DNA of 64,000 bases from Euphorbia lathyris (lineage: Eukaryota > Streptophyta > Magnoliopsida > Malpighiales > Euphorbiaceae): positions 18,204,501-18,268,500 of the forward strand of contig NC_088916.1 in the NCBI RefSeq assembly GCF_963576675.1. Reading direction: 5' to 3'. The stretch's first letter is position 1. Every line of letters starts with the position of its first letter. A program made the position numbers and the translations under genes. Under the pieces are notes generated by a model. The model searched no databases. It worked only from the letters and a program-made list of their open reading frames with translations, and was not told the origin of the DNA. Shown here piece after piece: positions 21,007 through 32,642 of this stretch.

Positions 21007-24000
21007 TCATTTTTTCAGCCTCCGTAAGATATCTTCGAGTGTCGTCTTGCTTGCACTTGGAGGCTGTGAACTCGCCATAGTTTGGCGCTGTGAACTCGTC
21101 ATTGGTTGGGGCTGCGAACTTCAAACTGCAGGTATTCTTGCAGAGAGTGGAGTTGATGCTGGTTGTGGCTGTGATAATGGTGTTCTTACACGCCTACTTG
21201 GCAATGCAGATGATGAAGGCCGAGATGATGGTGCAGATGATGGTGCAGATGTACGAGCGTTCTTCTTTGGTCTTCCAGCCCGTCTAGGGGGTGAGGACTA
21301 TAAAAAAACATGAAAACTAAATCATTATGCACAAAAAATTAGATAATGTAAACAAATGACCATTTCTCATTAGATATAACCTTACCTGGACATTCAATTC
21401 TTTGTTTTTGGCTCTCCTCATCCTCCTTTGCCAGCCGGTTTCGCCTGTAACAGACGCGGTACAACCTCTAACATTATGCCCTTCTTTCTTGCAATTACCA
21501 CATACGAGAATTCCTCCTGCTCTTGTTACCTTGTATGGATTTCTCGGTTCATCGGACCGCCTAGTTCTTTTCTTCTTAGGCCTTCCTGCAGGTTTTTTCA
21601 CAACCCATGGGTGGATGTCTGGAAGATCTGTTTTCTCCCATTCCTCCTTGCTTGGTATTGGTGCCATTATATGACTGTATACACTTAAGTAAACAACTTT
21701 GGAGAAGTACTCATGCACATATGCCTCAGGCAGCTCCCTATTCTTGAAAATAGCGGATATTGCATGTTTGCAAGGGATACCACTTATATCCCACATCCTA
21801 CAGTTACATGTCCTATCTTGCAAATTAACAACGTTGGTGTAATCCCCACAATCAACAGAATAAAGCTTTTGCCCAGCGGGAGTCGCGATACAACCTCTAG
21901 CACTCAATTTGAGCTTCTCCAGCTTCTCTTGATAGTAAGGACAAATATCACCCCTATATTTCTTCATACCTTCAGTATTCACATGAATTCTCTTCATCAT
22001 TTTCTTCCTAATCCACTCAAAGCAACTAACCACAGGTTTATCCCTACTCTTCTTAATATAAGCATTGAAGCACTCACTCATATTGTTTTGCACAGCATCG
22101 GATTTTGTTTCAATAGAGAAATAGCACCTAGCTCATGTCTTGGGATCTTTCTCCATCACCCATGTCCATGCTGCTCCATCAAATGCCTTAAGCTTGTCCA
22201 TATAGTGTTCCCGCAGCCTAACAGTCCCAGCCTTAGCAGCATCCCACAACACCTTCTTGTACTCTAGTCCTTTGAATATGAGCTTCATGTTGTCATACAT
22301 GTGCTTCACACAGAACCTATGCTCTACCCCAGGAATCAACTTCTCCATAGCTTCAACCAAACCCTGTGCAAATACATAAACAATTATAAAAATCTATCCA
22401 ATTCCATAATAATTAGATCAAATTTAATAAGGAACAAAAGTATTGTTACCTTTTGCTTATCAGACATAAAAATCCACTTTGTTGCCCTGGGATTCCCAAA
22501 ATCATTGAATAGATTCTCCAAGAACCACTCCCATGATGCTTTGCATTCACTGTCTACCATTGCCATAGCCAATGGATACATTTGCTCGTTTCCATCTCTT
22601 GCCACGGCAGACAAAATCTGGCCACCTAATGGTGTTTTTAGAAAGCACCCATCAAGCCCTATTATTGGTCTCAAGCCAGACTGAAAACCTTCTAACTGTG
22701 CATTGAACCTCACATACATATATTGGAAAGTAACTATCTCTTTGGGTAGCCTTGTAAGCTCTCCTTCTCTAGGCACCTCAACCCTTTCCAACTCAAGCTC
22801 AGTTTTAAATCTGACTCTGCTACCGGGCATCTGTTTCTCTATTGTTGCACCATAATCAAACAATCTCCTGTATTGCTCCTTTGCAGCTCCATCAACCAAC
22901 TTCTTTGCAAGATTTCTTGCTCTGTAACACTTTGCTGCAGACACCTCAGATCCCAATTCCCTTTGGACCTTATTACCTAGCGCATCAACATCATAACTGG
23001 GATTGTCCCTCAAATCCTCTAGATATTTCTCTGCAATGTAAGAAGAACCTATAAGCCTGTTTCTGTTATCCCTAGGACACTGATGGACTGGCTGAAATGT
23101 CTTCACTTGAAATGTGTCATACTGACGTAGCTTAGAAGCATGCACTTTGAATCCACATTTATGCTTGCACCTAACTGTCACCTTCTGTTGATTGTTATTC
23201 ACGAAGATGTAGTCATAGCCATTATGAATAGACCAATCCTTCAGAGCCTTCCTAAACACACGCACATTAGTAAACCTCATACCTACACATAGTTCGGGAA
23301 TGGAAGAACCACTATTCTCATTGAAGTCCGTATAGTGTGGACCTTCATCATCAGAGCCCTTAAAACTACGCAACTCATCACTATCATATCCTCTCTCATT
23401 AAATTCGTCCATATCATTATCCTCCAAATCATTGCCACTTGCATATGTCCTTGGGATATCTCCAATCGGCTCTACTTCTTCCTCTAGTGATTCTGACTCA
23501 CTATCCTCCTCATTGCTACCACCATTTGGAACATAAGTACTGTCTTCAGAATCAGACCCCATGTCATCATTGTTAGGAGTGTGAACATCCTCATCCTCCG
23601 TATCACTGACATCACTGTCATCAGAATCAGGCCCTCCTTCATTAGTGTCATCACTGTCGTCATAAGCAGACCCTCCCTCATTAGTGTCAACATTGATACC
23701 AGTATCATCATTGGCACCCATTTCCTCCAAATTATCCATATTGGCACCCATATCCTCCAAATTATCCACATTGGCACCCATATCCTCCAAATTATCCACA
23801 TTGGCACCCATATCCTCCAAATTATCCTCATTGGCACCCATATCCTCCAAATTATCCACATTGGCACCCATATCCTCCAAATTATCCTCATTGGCACCCA
23901 TATCCTCCAAATTATCCTCATTGGCACCAATCTCAAAACTCCAAGCATTGGCACCAACCTCCACACTCCCCTCATTGGCACCAACCCCATCATTGGCACC

Positions 24001-24459
24001 AACCGCAACACTCTCATTACTGGCATCAACCTCAACATTCTCATCATTCGCACCAATATCAAAACTCCAATCATTCTCACCATTAGAGGAAGGGTAAACA
24101 TTTGTGCTTGGGATATCGTTTATGTCACACCTATTGTCATCAATCACTTGTAATGGCTTTATCTCCATGTAGTAAATGTCTATATGCGGATACCCTGCAT
24201 TAAAGTCAATGAAGTCTCGAACACTCTTATCGTTAACAATCTCCTCAATTCCTTCTGATCCAGATAACCCAGCGATCTTGTACCACATTTGTACTGAGTG
24301 TTTGTACCCTACATCCTTCCCAATATCCGCTAGCTCAAAGTAGCTCATGTAGTCAATATCCATTTTCACCATCCTCGTTTTACCTCCAACGTATAGTTGT
24401 TTGTCCATGTCTACCCATTTACCACCGTAATGAATAATCAACGTATGCATTGTAGCCAT
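21007..24459 (-). pseudogene. MuDR-type MULE transposase (broken by two stops)
   Basis: Three exons with good splice sites: 24459-22450, 22363-21386, 21297-21007. The N-terminus resembles a PB1-like domain, followed by an acidic repeat region (10-residue units) and a MuDR DNA-binding region (FRKALKDWSIHNGYDY). The DDE core follows, with first Asp in GLDGCFLK, second Asp in MSDKQKG (across the intron) and Glu in NNMSECFNAY. Then come a SWIM finger (CNCRMWDISGIPCKH), a basic AT-hook-like AGRPKKKR, a CCHC knuckle (CGNCKKEGHNVRGC) and a Ser/Pro-rich tail ending LEDILRRLKK. Lesions: TGA at 22133-22135, where the conserved Trp of KTWAR is expected, and TGA at 21121-21123 in the tail. Otherwise it looks intact, so inactivation was recent. 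Confidence 0.92.
23711..23920 (-). repeat. Seven 30-bp tandem repeats encoding an acidic decapeptide
   Basis: Seven exact-length 30-bp units (TTGGCACCCATATCCTCCAA plus a variable tail), with a degenerate eighth at 23921. On the minus strand each unit encodes NLEDMGANxD, in frame within the transposase. Variation is almost confined to one codon (Val/Glu/Met), which suggests recent expansion. Further degenerate ANxxSVEVGAN units lie upstream in the protein. Confidence 0.9.
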
Positions 24460-25190
24460 GATTGCTGTACATCAAACAAGTAATAGCATATCAACAATTT
24501 TCATTCACACTATTCATTCAACAATATTCATTCACATGACATCGAACTAATGACAGAACAAATCAACATGACATTGAACTAAAGTACAACTCTAAACTCA
24601 TATGCCATCGAAATAAAGACAGTCCAAATCAATAATATTCATTCACACCAACAACGTCTAAGTATAAACATTCATTTGTCCCATTATCATTGTACATCAT
24701 ATAAGAAATAGCATCAACTTAAAGACAACTCTGATCTCACGATCATTACAAAAACAACTCTGAACTAACAAGACATCAAATTAAAGGCAACCCAAATCAA
24801 CAAACGTCATTAACACTAACATGCAACCTTAACAACAACGACCACAAATTCGCAACATCGTACAAGAAAAATCGTATATACGAAATCCTATCGCAAAAAC
24901 CCTAACTAAAAGAAACAGAACGTAACGAAATCGAGATTAGAGGGCTGTGCGAACAGTGTGTGTACCTTGATTTCCAAGCTTTTACACCCTCAAATAGTGG
25001 TCTTCACCCTTACTTCTGCTCCTTCATACTTTCTTATGATTTTCCGTTTTCTTGGAAAATAGGTTGGAAACGAACCGTATGATGCAAGAGATGATGAATT
25101 TCAACTTTTCCCCTCCAAATTCCGACTTAAAGGTGAGGTTTTTCAGTGGTTTGTGGTGCCTGGTACTGTTGAAGTTCGAAGGTTGGAATA
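24460..25190 (-). promoter_or_regulatory. Transposase 5' region of the MULE
   Basis: An AT-rich 0.7 kb between the transposase ATG and the right terminal repeat. It should contain the promoter and 5' UTR, and the terminal repeat itself may contribute, as in MuDR. Repeated words such as TTCATTCACA and AACTCTGA are present. No clear TATA box could be assigned. Confidence 0.4.
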
Positions 25191-25510
25191 TGAAGAGGTG
25201 CGATATTGGGGTCTGTGTTTTTTGGGTTTATATATACAATATTTCATTTAATCCTTGTTTTTCCCCTGGTTAACATTTGGGTCAAAGTGCCACGTAAGCA
25301 TAAATGACGGAGTGAGTGAAAAAATCCGTTCTTTGCTAACGGCGTTTATCACAGACCTCCGTTTGTAAAAAAAAAACCACAGGTGCCAGTTCGCAAATCC
25401 GGTATACCACATGCATTTTTTTTTACTTATCCCTTTTTTTAATTGGATTAATTGCCCAATCGATCTATATATTCTAAGTTAATGTTAATTATTATTCTGG
25501 AATTAATTAG

Positions 25511-25745
25511 TTATCAAGCTCATGGGTTGAGAGCTTATGTGGAGGTTGTTCTCCTGGCCTGTTTCCTGCTTTTATCATCATACTTTTTTAATTAATTATT
25601 ATTATGTTCTTCAGATATCAGATTGAAAGATAATAATTAATTAAAAAACAGGTAGAGTTGTTCAAACACCCTCATCTGTTGCTTTTGCAATCCAAAAATT
25701 CCATCTTTAAGCTTCCTGGTGGCCGCATAACACCTGCCGAATCAG
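25511..25745 (+). pseudogene. CFIm25-like (NUDT21/CPSF5) exon fragments, 3' of MULE
   Basis: Exon 25511-25556 encodes YQAHGLRAYVEVVLL and joins in phase with the exon at 19359-19400. Exon 25652-25745 encodes VELFKHPHLLLLQ and SIFKLPGGRITPAES, the start of the plant CFIm25 Nudix fold with its GG turn. The donor of the first exon reads G|GC instead of GT, a weak GC-AG site or a decayed one. After 25745 a GT donor is present, but the next exon-like stretch (26184-26226, [14 protein letters not shown] then stop) does not match the family. The gene is therefore a truncated fragment. Confidence 0.8.
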
Positions 25746-26580
25746 GTATTTACTCTACCTACTATGCTACTTTCTTAATATTAATTAAGTAAATTATATA
25801 TATATTTATATATATATAATTTGTAATTAGAGTTAAAAGCTTATACAGTCACTCAGCTTTGTCTAATATTTTAATGGGCACTAAAACTTTGTACCAATAA
25901 AATAACTGAAGTTTTATTTTGTTTCAATGAAGTCACTTTAGGGATTTTTTTCCGCTATTTCAATTCCTGGGTGCTGACTAGGATGGTTTACGACAAAAAT
26001 GTAATGCCATGTTGGCATAATATTTCTGATAAATGGCATTGACATGGCGCTGTGTTTGTAGTGTGAACTATCTGACTTACCAGGTAATCACTTGAGTTTC
26101 TTTTCCAATTTATCTATGACTGACATTTGTTGCTTTTTTTCACCTATATATAATATATTTTGCTTCTGCATTTGATTTGTAGGAAAGTTTAAGCGACTTG
26201 GTATACCTGATGAAATGAGCGTATAATACTCATGTTAGCTGTGGATATGGTTTGCAGTGCTAGGAGTAAATACCTTGCTCAAGTATTCAACAATGAGAAC
26301 TACAAATTGAACCATCGAGTCTCTTTCTCCAAATACATGTTGATGAATGAAGAATGTTTTATTTATGTTTGTGATGCTTAGATACTTTTGAATTATAATG
26401 TTCGGTACTTTTGACGGACAATTTTTTTTTTGTACTTCATTCATCTTAGAATACGTTACGCCTAAAGTAATTTATGTGGCAACGTATTTACTTTTTTCCT
26501 CTTTACATAAACAAATGTTATGTTGCTTTGTATTTAAACGGTTGCCTTTTCGATTATTAAGTGTTGTTTTACAGATTTGA
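25746..26580. other. AT-rich sequence after the CFIm25-like fragment
   Basis: Contains a short TA run near 25798-25822 and intron-like texture. The exon-like 26184-26226 described with the neighbouring gene is the only coding-looking piece. Confidence 0.45.
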
Positions 26581-26998
26581 AATCGTTCCTTTGAAATCAA
26601 ACAATATTGTTTTTATGTTACAAAATATTGCATTTGTTAGTAGATAAGTGTTGCTACTAATAAAAAATGTTGCCTTTACAGTAAAATATCGTTGCTTTTG
26701 TAAAAGATAACGCTTTAGTAAAAAAAATGTTACATTTGCTAAAATCATTGCATTTGTAAAAAATAGAGTGTTGCTATAGGTCACTAAATGTTGCCTTTAC
26801 TGAAAGCAAACGTTGCTAAGGTATAAAAGTATTGTGTTGCTTATTGCTTAGAAAGTGTTGCATTTACTTTAAAAGTGTGTTGCATTTGTTTGAATATAAG
26901 TGTTGCATTCAACTACAAAATGTTGTCATTAGTTAACAAAAGCAACATATTGTTAGTATTAAACGTGTTGCTTTGTTGATGAAAAAATGTTACCTTTT
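26580..26998. repeat. Degenerate GTTGC-rich repeat tract
   Basis: The word GTTGC or its variants recurs every 20-35 bases, in contexts like TGTTGCATTTGTTWRWAWA. Units are too diverged for a sharp period. The tract abuts the truncated end of the copia fragment at 26990, so the truncation probably coincides with insertion or recombination here. Confidence 0.65.
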
Positions 26999-28402
26999 AT
27001 TGTAAGCAATTTTATTTATGGATAAAGTTTTTCTAACAGTTGGAAAGTTAGCATGTCCAAGACGAGCATGCCACAATGGTAAAGAAATATTAAATGCTTG
27101 TGCATGATGCAGAGCTCTTGGTGGAAGGGACAAAGTGTAACGGCTATTGCTAATTGTGCCTCGATGAATTTCCTTCTGTGTCTTCAAATCCTTCAAAATA
27201 AAATAGTTAGCAAAAAACTCAACAGATATAGGATTTGAACGAGTTAAAGAAGAAACAGATAAGAGATTGTGCACTGTATTCGAAACACAAAGGACATCTT
27301 GAAATTTGAGAGGAGAATTAGAAACAGTGAACTTAGAAGTACCAACATGAGATATGGGGATTGTGTAACCATTAGCTACAGTAACTTCCTCTGGTCTGTC
27401 ATATTCACTGTGAACATGGAGATTTTCAAGATCAGCAGTTAGATGGTGAGTAGCTCCTGAATCAACAAGCCAGTCCGTTTTGGTTGGGGTTGATGTTGCA
27501 GCAAGATTGCAAGAAGGCTTAAGATTGTTGCGAGTGTTCCGGTTAAATTTAGGAGAGGGACATTGTCGAGATATATGACCTGCTCCCCTACAATTGTGAC
27601 AAGTCACGGTAGCTATATCCAAGGGTGCAGATACTGTCTGAGGTGACCGAGCGGATGTGCCAGAATAATTGCCTCACCCACGTCCATGACCACGCATAGA
27701 ACCTCTAGCAGAGTAGTTTACAGTAGGTGAAAAAGAGAGAGGAACATTTTCACGAGCCAATTGTCGCTCTTCGTTGAGTAGTAATCCAACAAGGTCATCA
27801 TAATAAATAGTTTCCAAACATGCTTCTAATGCACGAACAAAAGGTCTATACGCAGGCCCTAGGCCATTGAGCACAGCTTTAACCAAGTGTTCATCAGAGA
27901 TCGGGTGACAGAGAGCAGCAAGTTCATCGCTGATATGCTTAGCATTCTGGAGATAAGAAGAGATACTGTCATTCTCTCTTCTAAGATTATGAAGCTGGTA
28001 TTTCAGATCTCGTATTTGAGACCGGGAGCCAACCGAGTAGGCTTTGACAAGTTTTTGATAGGCATCACAAGCAGTTTTAGCACCAACTAATTGAGGTAAT
28101 ACACCCACAAATACAGATGAGATTATCGAGCTGAGAACCAACTGATCTTTTTGATACCAATCTTTGTAATCGGGATTATGGGCACCGCCAACAAGTGTTG
28201 CAGATGGTGAAGGAATGGTGGAATCGATATGATCAGTGAGATTGTGGCCATGGAGAATAGGCATAATTTGAGTTTTCCATAGCACAAAATTTGTTGGAAT
28301 CAATTTTAGGGATAGCTGATGAGATAAATTGACGGAAGGAGCAGCAGAAATAATGGTGGAGGCGAAGCTTGAGTTGGCAGCAGTGGTACCGTTGGTTGCC
28401 AT
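26990..28402 (-). pseudogene. Truncated copia element: gag, zinc knuckle, protease
   Basis: ATG at 28402 (MATNGTTAANSS) opens a gag with the common copia signature LIPTNFVLWKTQIMPILHGH, a helical capsid and a Gly/Arg tail. A stop separates it from the next frame at 27622, which has a CCHC knuckle (CHNCRGAGHISRQC), an aspartic protease (DSGATHHLT) and the start of the pre-integrase region (LWHARLGHANF). The sequence ends abruptly at about 26990, so integrase core, RT and RNase H are missing. Confidence 0.88.
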
Positions 28403-28488
28403 GAAAGCTGATTAAGAGTCAAATATAGAGAAAAGGAGAAAAAAAGGGGAAAGAACGATGAGAGAGAAACAGAGTTGTAAAACCACTT

Positions 28489-28502
28489 AGGCTCTGATAC
28501 CA
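28489..28502 (-). other. Primer-binding site of the truncated copia element
   Basis: Minus-strand TGGTATCAGAGCC about 90 bases upstream of the gag ATG matches plant initiator Met tRNA. A 5' LTR should lie immediately to the right. The stretch 28504-28680 (TGAAGATGATAAGATATTATTAG start on the minus strand) is a candidate, but its 3' end lacks the usual CA, so I do not annotate it separately. Confidence 0.8.
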
Positions 28503-28719
28503 CGAAAAGTATTTGACTCTTAATGATATTCTCATTAGATGGATCGTGTATATATAGTTACAAAGAGATAAGAAGTTGCAGTTGTAGGTATTTTGAAATA
28601 CAAAATATCTGAGACTAATTCAAAACAATAACTAAAAAATATGTACAACTAATAATATCTTATCATCTTCAAGGGGAAAGCTAGAGTTTTTACAAGAATG
28701 AAAGGATGTCTAATTTACG

Positions 28720-28900
28720 AGATAAAAGTTCTATTTATAGTTGTAGTTCGGACCCCGTATCTGACCTAATTCGTTTCCTTTTGCAGGTGGGAAGCATGAG
28801 ACTTGATCGTGGCATCGTGGGGCCGGGAATCAGTTTTTTGACTGATTCCCGCAGGTCAGCTCGCCGAGCTGGGTGAGCCCGCTCGCCCGAGCTGTCCTTC
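28720..28900. repeat. GC-rich hairpin cluster
   Basis: In AT-rich surroundings, CGGGAATCAGT (28824-28834) pairs perfectly with ACTGATTCCCG (28841-28851) around a 6-base loop. It is followed by AGCTCG-C-CGAGCT and by GGGTGAG/CTCGCCC separated by 4 bases. A CTATTTATAG site near 28732 would be a TATA box on the minus strand. No gene is recognised. Confidence 0.7.
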
Positions 28901-29350
28901 AAATATAAAATTCTATTGCATTCATTGGCACCACAATATACACATTATTCTTTCTTTTTCAATGGACAATAATATACATTATTCTTAATATAGCAATTTC
29001 AAAGCCAACAGTCACAACCAAGACAATTCATTTGTTTTTTTTTATTATTATACAAACCCTCGATTTCTAAGCCCGGTTTTATTAATAGGCAATGAAAAAA
29101 ATCAAAACAGTTAAGAATACAACGTCAAAAGATGCTAAAAAAATCAAAATTACTCTAAATCACTCGGGATCTCTTTCTATATTGACTTTCTTCATTTTCT
29201 AAATCAGATTCTCTTATTTCTTTTTTCCACTTCCAGACAAATGTATTTTAGAGGGCATATCATAATTTATAAATAACAATAATAACTACAAATAAAAGTT
29301 AATAATCACTCAATCAATCAAAATATCAAAGGAATTATAGCACTTGGATT
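28901..29350. other. AT-rich sequence, nothing recognised
   Basis: No coding potential, terminal repeats or tandem repeats stand out. Confidence 0.5.
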
Positions 29351-29839
29351 ATGCCAACTTTAGTCAGTTTTCAATTATATTATAACCTTTAATTGTAAAT
29401 GAAGAGTAAAATTAATAATCTATAAAGATTTGAATTAAATTGAAATACTTGAGGAAATATTAAAAACTTAGAACCTGCTAACACTAATATAAAATACTAT
29501 AAATATTTGAATTGAAATACTTGAGGAAATATAAAAAATTTGAAAGCAGCTAACAGTATAATATGAAAAACTTAATAAAATAAATTTTATTAATTACCCA
29601 AATCAGTAATTGCTATGAACCTGTTAATATAAATTATAATTCCTATTAAAAAACCTGTTAATATAAATTATGATTCCTATTAAAAAAACCTCAAATAAGT
29701 TATTTGCTAAAAAAAACCCTAAATTAGTAATTGCTATATGTTAAAATATTTCTTACCAAATAGCAATAAAAAAACCCAAATCACAGCAGTAGAAGAATAC
29801 AAGATTTCAAATATTTAACATTGAAAATAAAAATTAGGT

Positions 29840-29856
29840 TCAGAGATTTCTTACCA
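29840..29856. repeat. Target duplication of SINE, left copy
   Basis: AGAGATTTCTTACCAAA occurs on both sides of the SINE (again from about 30002). The paralogous copy near 55859 has a single uninterrupted AGAGATTTCTTACCAAATCG, the empty site. Confidence 0.9.
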
Positions 29857-30001
29857 AAGGGGCAGCCCGGTCGCACTACGCGTCCCCGCTGAGCGAGGGT
29901 CCGAGGAGGGGTCCCACCACAAGGGTGTACTAGGGGCAGGCCTTCTCCTGCCAATTTATTTGGCAAGAGGCTGCTCCTAAAACTCGAACCCATGACCTTT
30001 T
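29857..30001 (-). mobile_element. Au-like SINE, 5'-truncated
   Basis: On the minus strand it starts within the tRNA-related head at GGTCATGGGTTCGAG (box B of the pol III promoter). It continues with AGCAGCCTCTTG-type and CCCTTGTGGTGGGACCCC-type body sequence and ends GACCGGGCTGCCCCTTT, the conserved end of plant Au SINEs. It is bounded by a 17-bp target duplication. The box A half is missing, so the copy cannot be transcribed from its own promoter. Confidence 0.85.
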
Positions 30002-30850
30002 AAGAGATTTCTTACCAAATCGAAAAAAAAAACAAATCACAGCAGGACAAGAAAAACCAAATCACAGTAATAAAACCCTCCTGCTGTGATTTTATTTATA
30101 TATATACTATGTAAAAAATATTTTTTTGGTTTCTTAATTTCTTGGACATTAGACAGATGCTCACGAAACAATGTCCAGGACCGGCCCTACCACAAACCAT
30201 CTTAATACGATGAGGAACCATTATTAATTTTTTGATAAAATTATGATTCTGTTTTGTTAATAGGTAAAACTATTGATATATTAATATATTTTTTTTAAGA
30301 ACTATACTAATATATTTTAAATTAATTAATAAATAAATATATAAGTACAATTTCAAAATTAATAAAGAAATCTAATAATTAATATAATTATTGTTAAAAC
30401 AAGAAGCCTAATTTTCACAATAGCACAAAAATTATTGAAATTGATTGTTTCTTGATAAAATAATCACTTGAATCTTTCATAAAAATTTGAACATCGAGTC
30501 AATATAGTCCACCTCGCAAAATTGACTAAAGAATCAGTGGAAATTATTATGATTATTCGAAAGAAAAACGATATTGTAGATTTTTAGGATTGACCCAAAA
30601 TCATTGGGCCGAATTGAGAAGTACATTGCAGTACTTTCCACTATTAATCGATTAGTATGATTTTAAGGCACTGTTTGGCAATTAATTATTAGTTAACTGA
30701 TTTGATTAACTGCTTATTTGTTTAGTAAAACTTAGCTGATTACTAATAATTTTCTTTATATAATGACACATATAAAATTTTGATTTGGAGTTAAAGTGTA
30801 GTAGTTAGAGGTAAAAATATTATTCAAAAGACATGCAATAATAAACTAAT

Positions 30851-31270
30851 TGAAAGAACTCTTAAGCTTTTTTAAAATTAGTTTTTTTGAATCTAATAAA
30901 CTCTTTCAACAATTTTCTCGATAAACATCACTATTAAAATTTTGACTAGTTAAAATCTCTAAAATAGTTCAAACCTTTAATTAAAAAAAAAACTATTTGC
31001 CAAACATGATTGGTTGTGTTCTAATTTTAGAAAAGAATATGAACATGAACGAAGTGAATTTTAGATATGAATAAAACATGTACTAATTCTTTTAGTATAA
31101 TCTCACTACAAAAAAGAACCCTTATATCAACGCTTTTTTAAATACACTTTTAAAAAGTGTCACTACAAAAAATCAAAATATTTATTGTTATCGAAAATTT
31201 AACTCTTAATTTTGTTTTTACCCTTACAAACACAATTCTTTACCTGTTTGCCAAACATTAATTTGTTTTT
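30851..31270. other. AT-rich sequence with MITE-like ends
   Basis: TGTTTGGCAA near 30669 and TTTGCCAAACA near 31003, with CCTGTTTGCCAAACATT near 31236, suggest one or two small degenerate inverted-repeat elements. Two CACTACAAAAAA words (31105, 31161) resemble CACTA-type termini without a matching partner. Boundaries cannot be fixed. Confidence 0.35.
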
Positions 31271-31279
31271 TATTTATTT

Positions 31280-31570
31280 TTAATTTACTGACCCTACCTT
31301 GCCTCTTCTCTCTTTCTCGTGAACGCCTCCGCCGATCTCCTCTGTTTTGCTAATCTGGTGTGAGGAAACCCTAAATTAACTTCTTCCTAGTCGCTCCCTA
31401 ATTGTCCTTTCGTTCTCTCTCTGTGACGGCAACAAAGGCCATTGCTATGTGAGGCGGAAGAAGATCACCCCAAGTTCTCTCTCTCTCTCTCTGATATTCC
31501 ATCGGTGTCCATCAACTGATTTCGTCCTCTGGAATCTAATCTAAGCTCTGTTGTCTTCAAATCATTAAGG
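31280..31570 (+). promoter_or_regulatory. 5' UTR-like, CT-rich leader of a captured gene
   Basis: Pyrimidine-rich sequence with TCTCTCTCTCTCTCTG near 31480, CCGCCGATCTCC and a TTAAG|GTATTT donor-like site at about 31570. This composition is typical of plant 5' UTRs with a leader intron. It lies upstream of the synaptotagmin-like exons in the same direction, so it may be that gene's leader. Confidence 0.35.
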
Positions 31571-31649
31571 TATTTCTTTAAATCTCTGTTGTCTGGTCTA
31601 ATCTCATATGCTTACTTAAGAACTTTTATGTGAGTGCTTATGTGATTGG

Positions 31650-32575
31650 CGTCGAAACCTACAAAGATAAATATAACTTCACAGCCCTTAGGTTGTCAAA
31701 TCTGAATCTATTCTTTCAAATACAAAACTAACTTAATTTATATTATCGATTGCTACTATGATTGGTTCGTTTAGGTAAAACTCTAACTTTACCAATTGAG
31801 CCGTATGACAATCCAATTCAAAGAACGACCTGCAGTTATCATTCGAAGAATGAATAATCAATTGAGAATAAATCCCTAAAATGCAATGAACAAATAAGCG
31901 GTAAGATAAGAATTAAAGCACAACAGTCTCACAATAATGAAGAAAACCTTCTTTGAATTAACCCTTAATTGAACAAGTTTAGCTATGAATAGCCATGGAG
32001 AAAAACCTTTCTCTCTTGTGAAAGAGAGAACAAAATAAAAATAAAAGCTAAACCTAAAAACTAAAAACGGAATGAAAATTGAATTAAAATTGAATTTTGA
32101 TTATAAAACGGAATTTTTTTATTAGAGATAGATCCTCTCCTATTTATAGGAGTTCTCCAACCCTAATTAGGAGATAAATCCTAACTAATTATAAAAAAAT
32201 AAATATTCTAACTTCCTAATACTACTTGGCTTCTTCCTTCCTGATTTATAGGCTTAAAACTCTTGAATAGACATCTGAAAACGCGATGGAATTGAACAGA
32301 TTCGCACTTGATTTATCTGGATTTCTGCCCGTCTGCTTCTTAGTCTTGCGCAAGACTAACTTCCAGTTTCGACTTCAGATCTTTAAAACAGCTCCAGATT
32401 TTATCTTTAACCAAATTAGCTCCAAATAATCCCAATCCAGCTCCTTTCTTCATAATAAGTCCCTGTAGGAGCATAATACACAAAACAAGTAATAAACCCG
32501 TGATAACAATCAAACCGGCTAACAAATAGCATAACAAGTGGATATTTTATCGCTGAAATAGAGACTTATCATTAT
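31650..32575. other. Unresolved insertion-like block
   Basis: 0.9 kb separating the 5' UTR-like stretch from the SMP exons. The minus strand has a Met-starting ORF of 65 codons (32340-32537) that resembles nothing. The texture resembles an LTR or leader of a retrotransposon, but no terminal repeats or duplication could be matched. Confidence 0.3.
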
Positions 32576-32642
32576 GTCTCCTCTGTTTTGATAAGGTTTG
32601 GAATAGAGCAAAGATACACCTTACTCATTGAGGTAAGAATTG

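Larger units (their letters stand above)
19425..25433. mobile_element. Mutator-like element (MULE), 6.0 kb, in an intron of the CFIm25-like gene
   Basis: Long terminal inverted repeats of about 240 bp (19425-19668 and 25191-25433) start GGGATAAGTA and share long blocks such as TCACTCACTCCGTCATTTATG. A perfect 9-bp duplication flanks it. Inside are a transposase gene on the minus strand and a small GRF zinc-finger gene on the plus strand, in convergent orientation. Both carry stop codons, so this is a recently inactivated autonomous element. Confidence 0.93.
29352..30850. repeat. Dispersed repeat, copy 1 (paralogue of 54742-56731)
   Basis: Starts CAACTTTAGTCAGTTTTCAA, as does 54742 onward, and the two stay collinear through shared blocks such as TTAATACGATGA and GAACATYGAGTCAATATAGT. 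It lacks the MITE and the MULE present in the other copy and carries a SINE that the other copy lacks. The function is unknown, and the fragment includes no recognised coding sequence. Confidence 0.8.

Noticed and set aside
23484..24153. Long ORFs in other frames with Ile/Trp/Met repeats
   Set aside because: Shadows of the 30-bp tandem repeat that encodes the acidic decapeptide in the transposase frame.
31105..31175. CACTACAAAAAA words as ends of a second CACTA element
   Set aside because: Both are in the same orientation and no inverted partner with a 3-bp duplication was found nearby.
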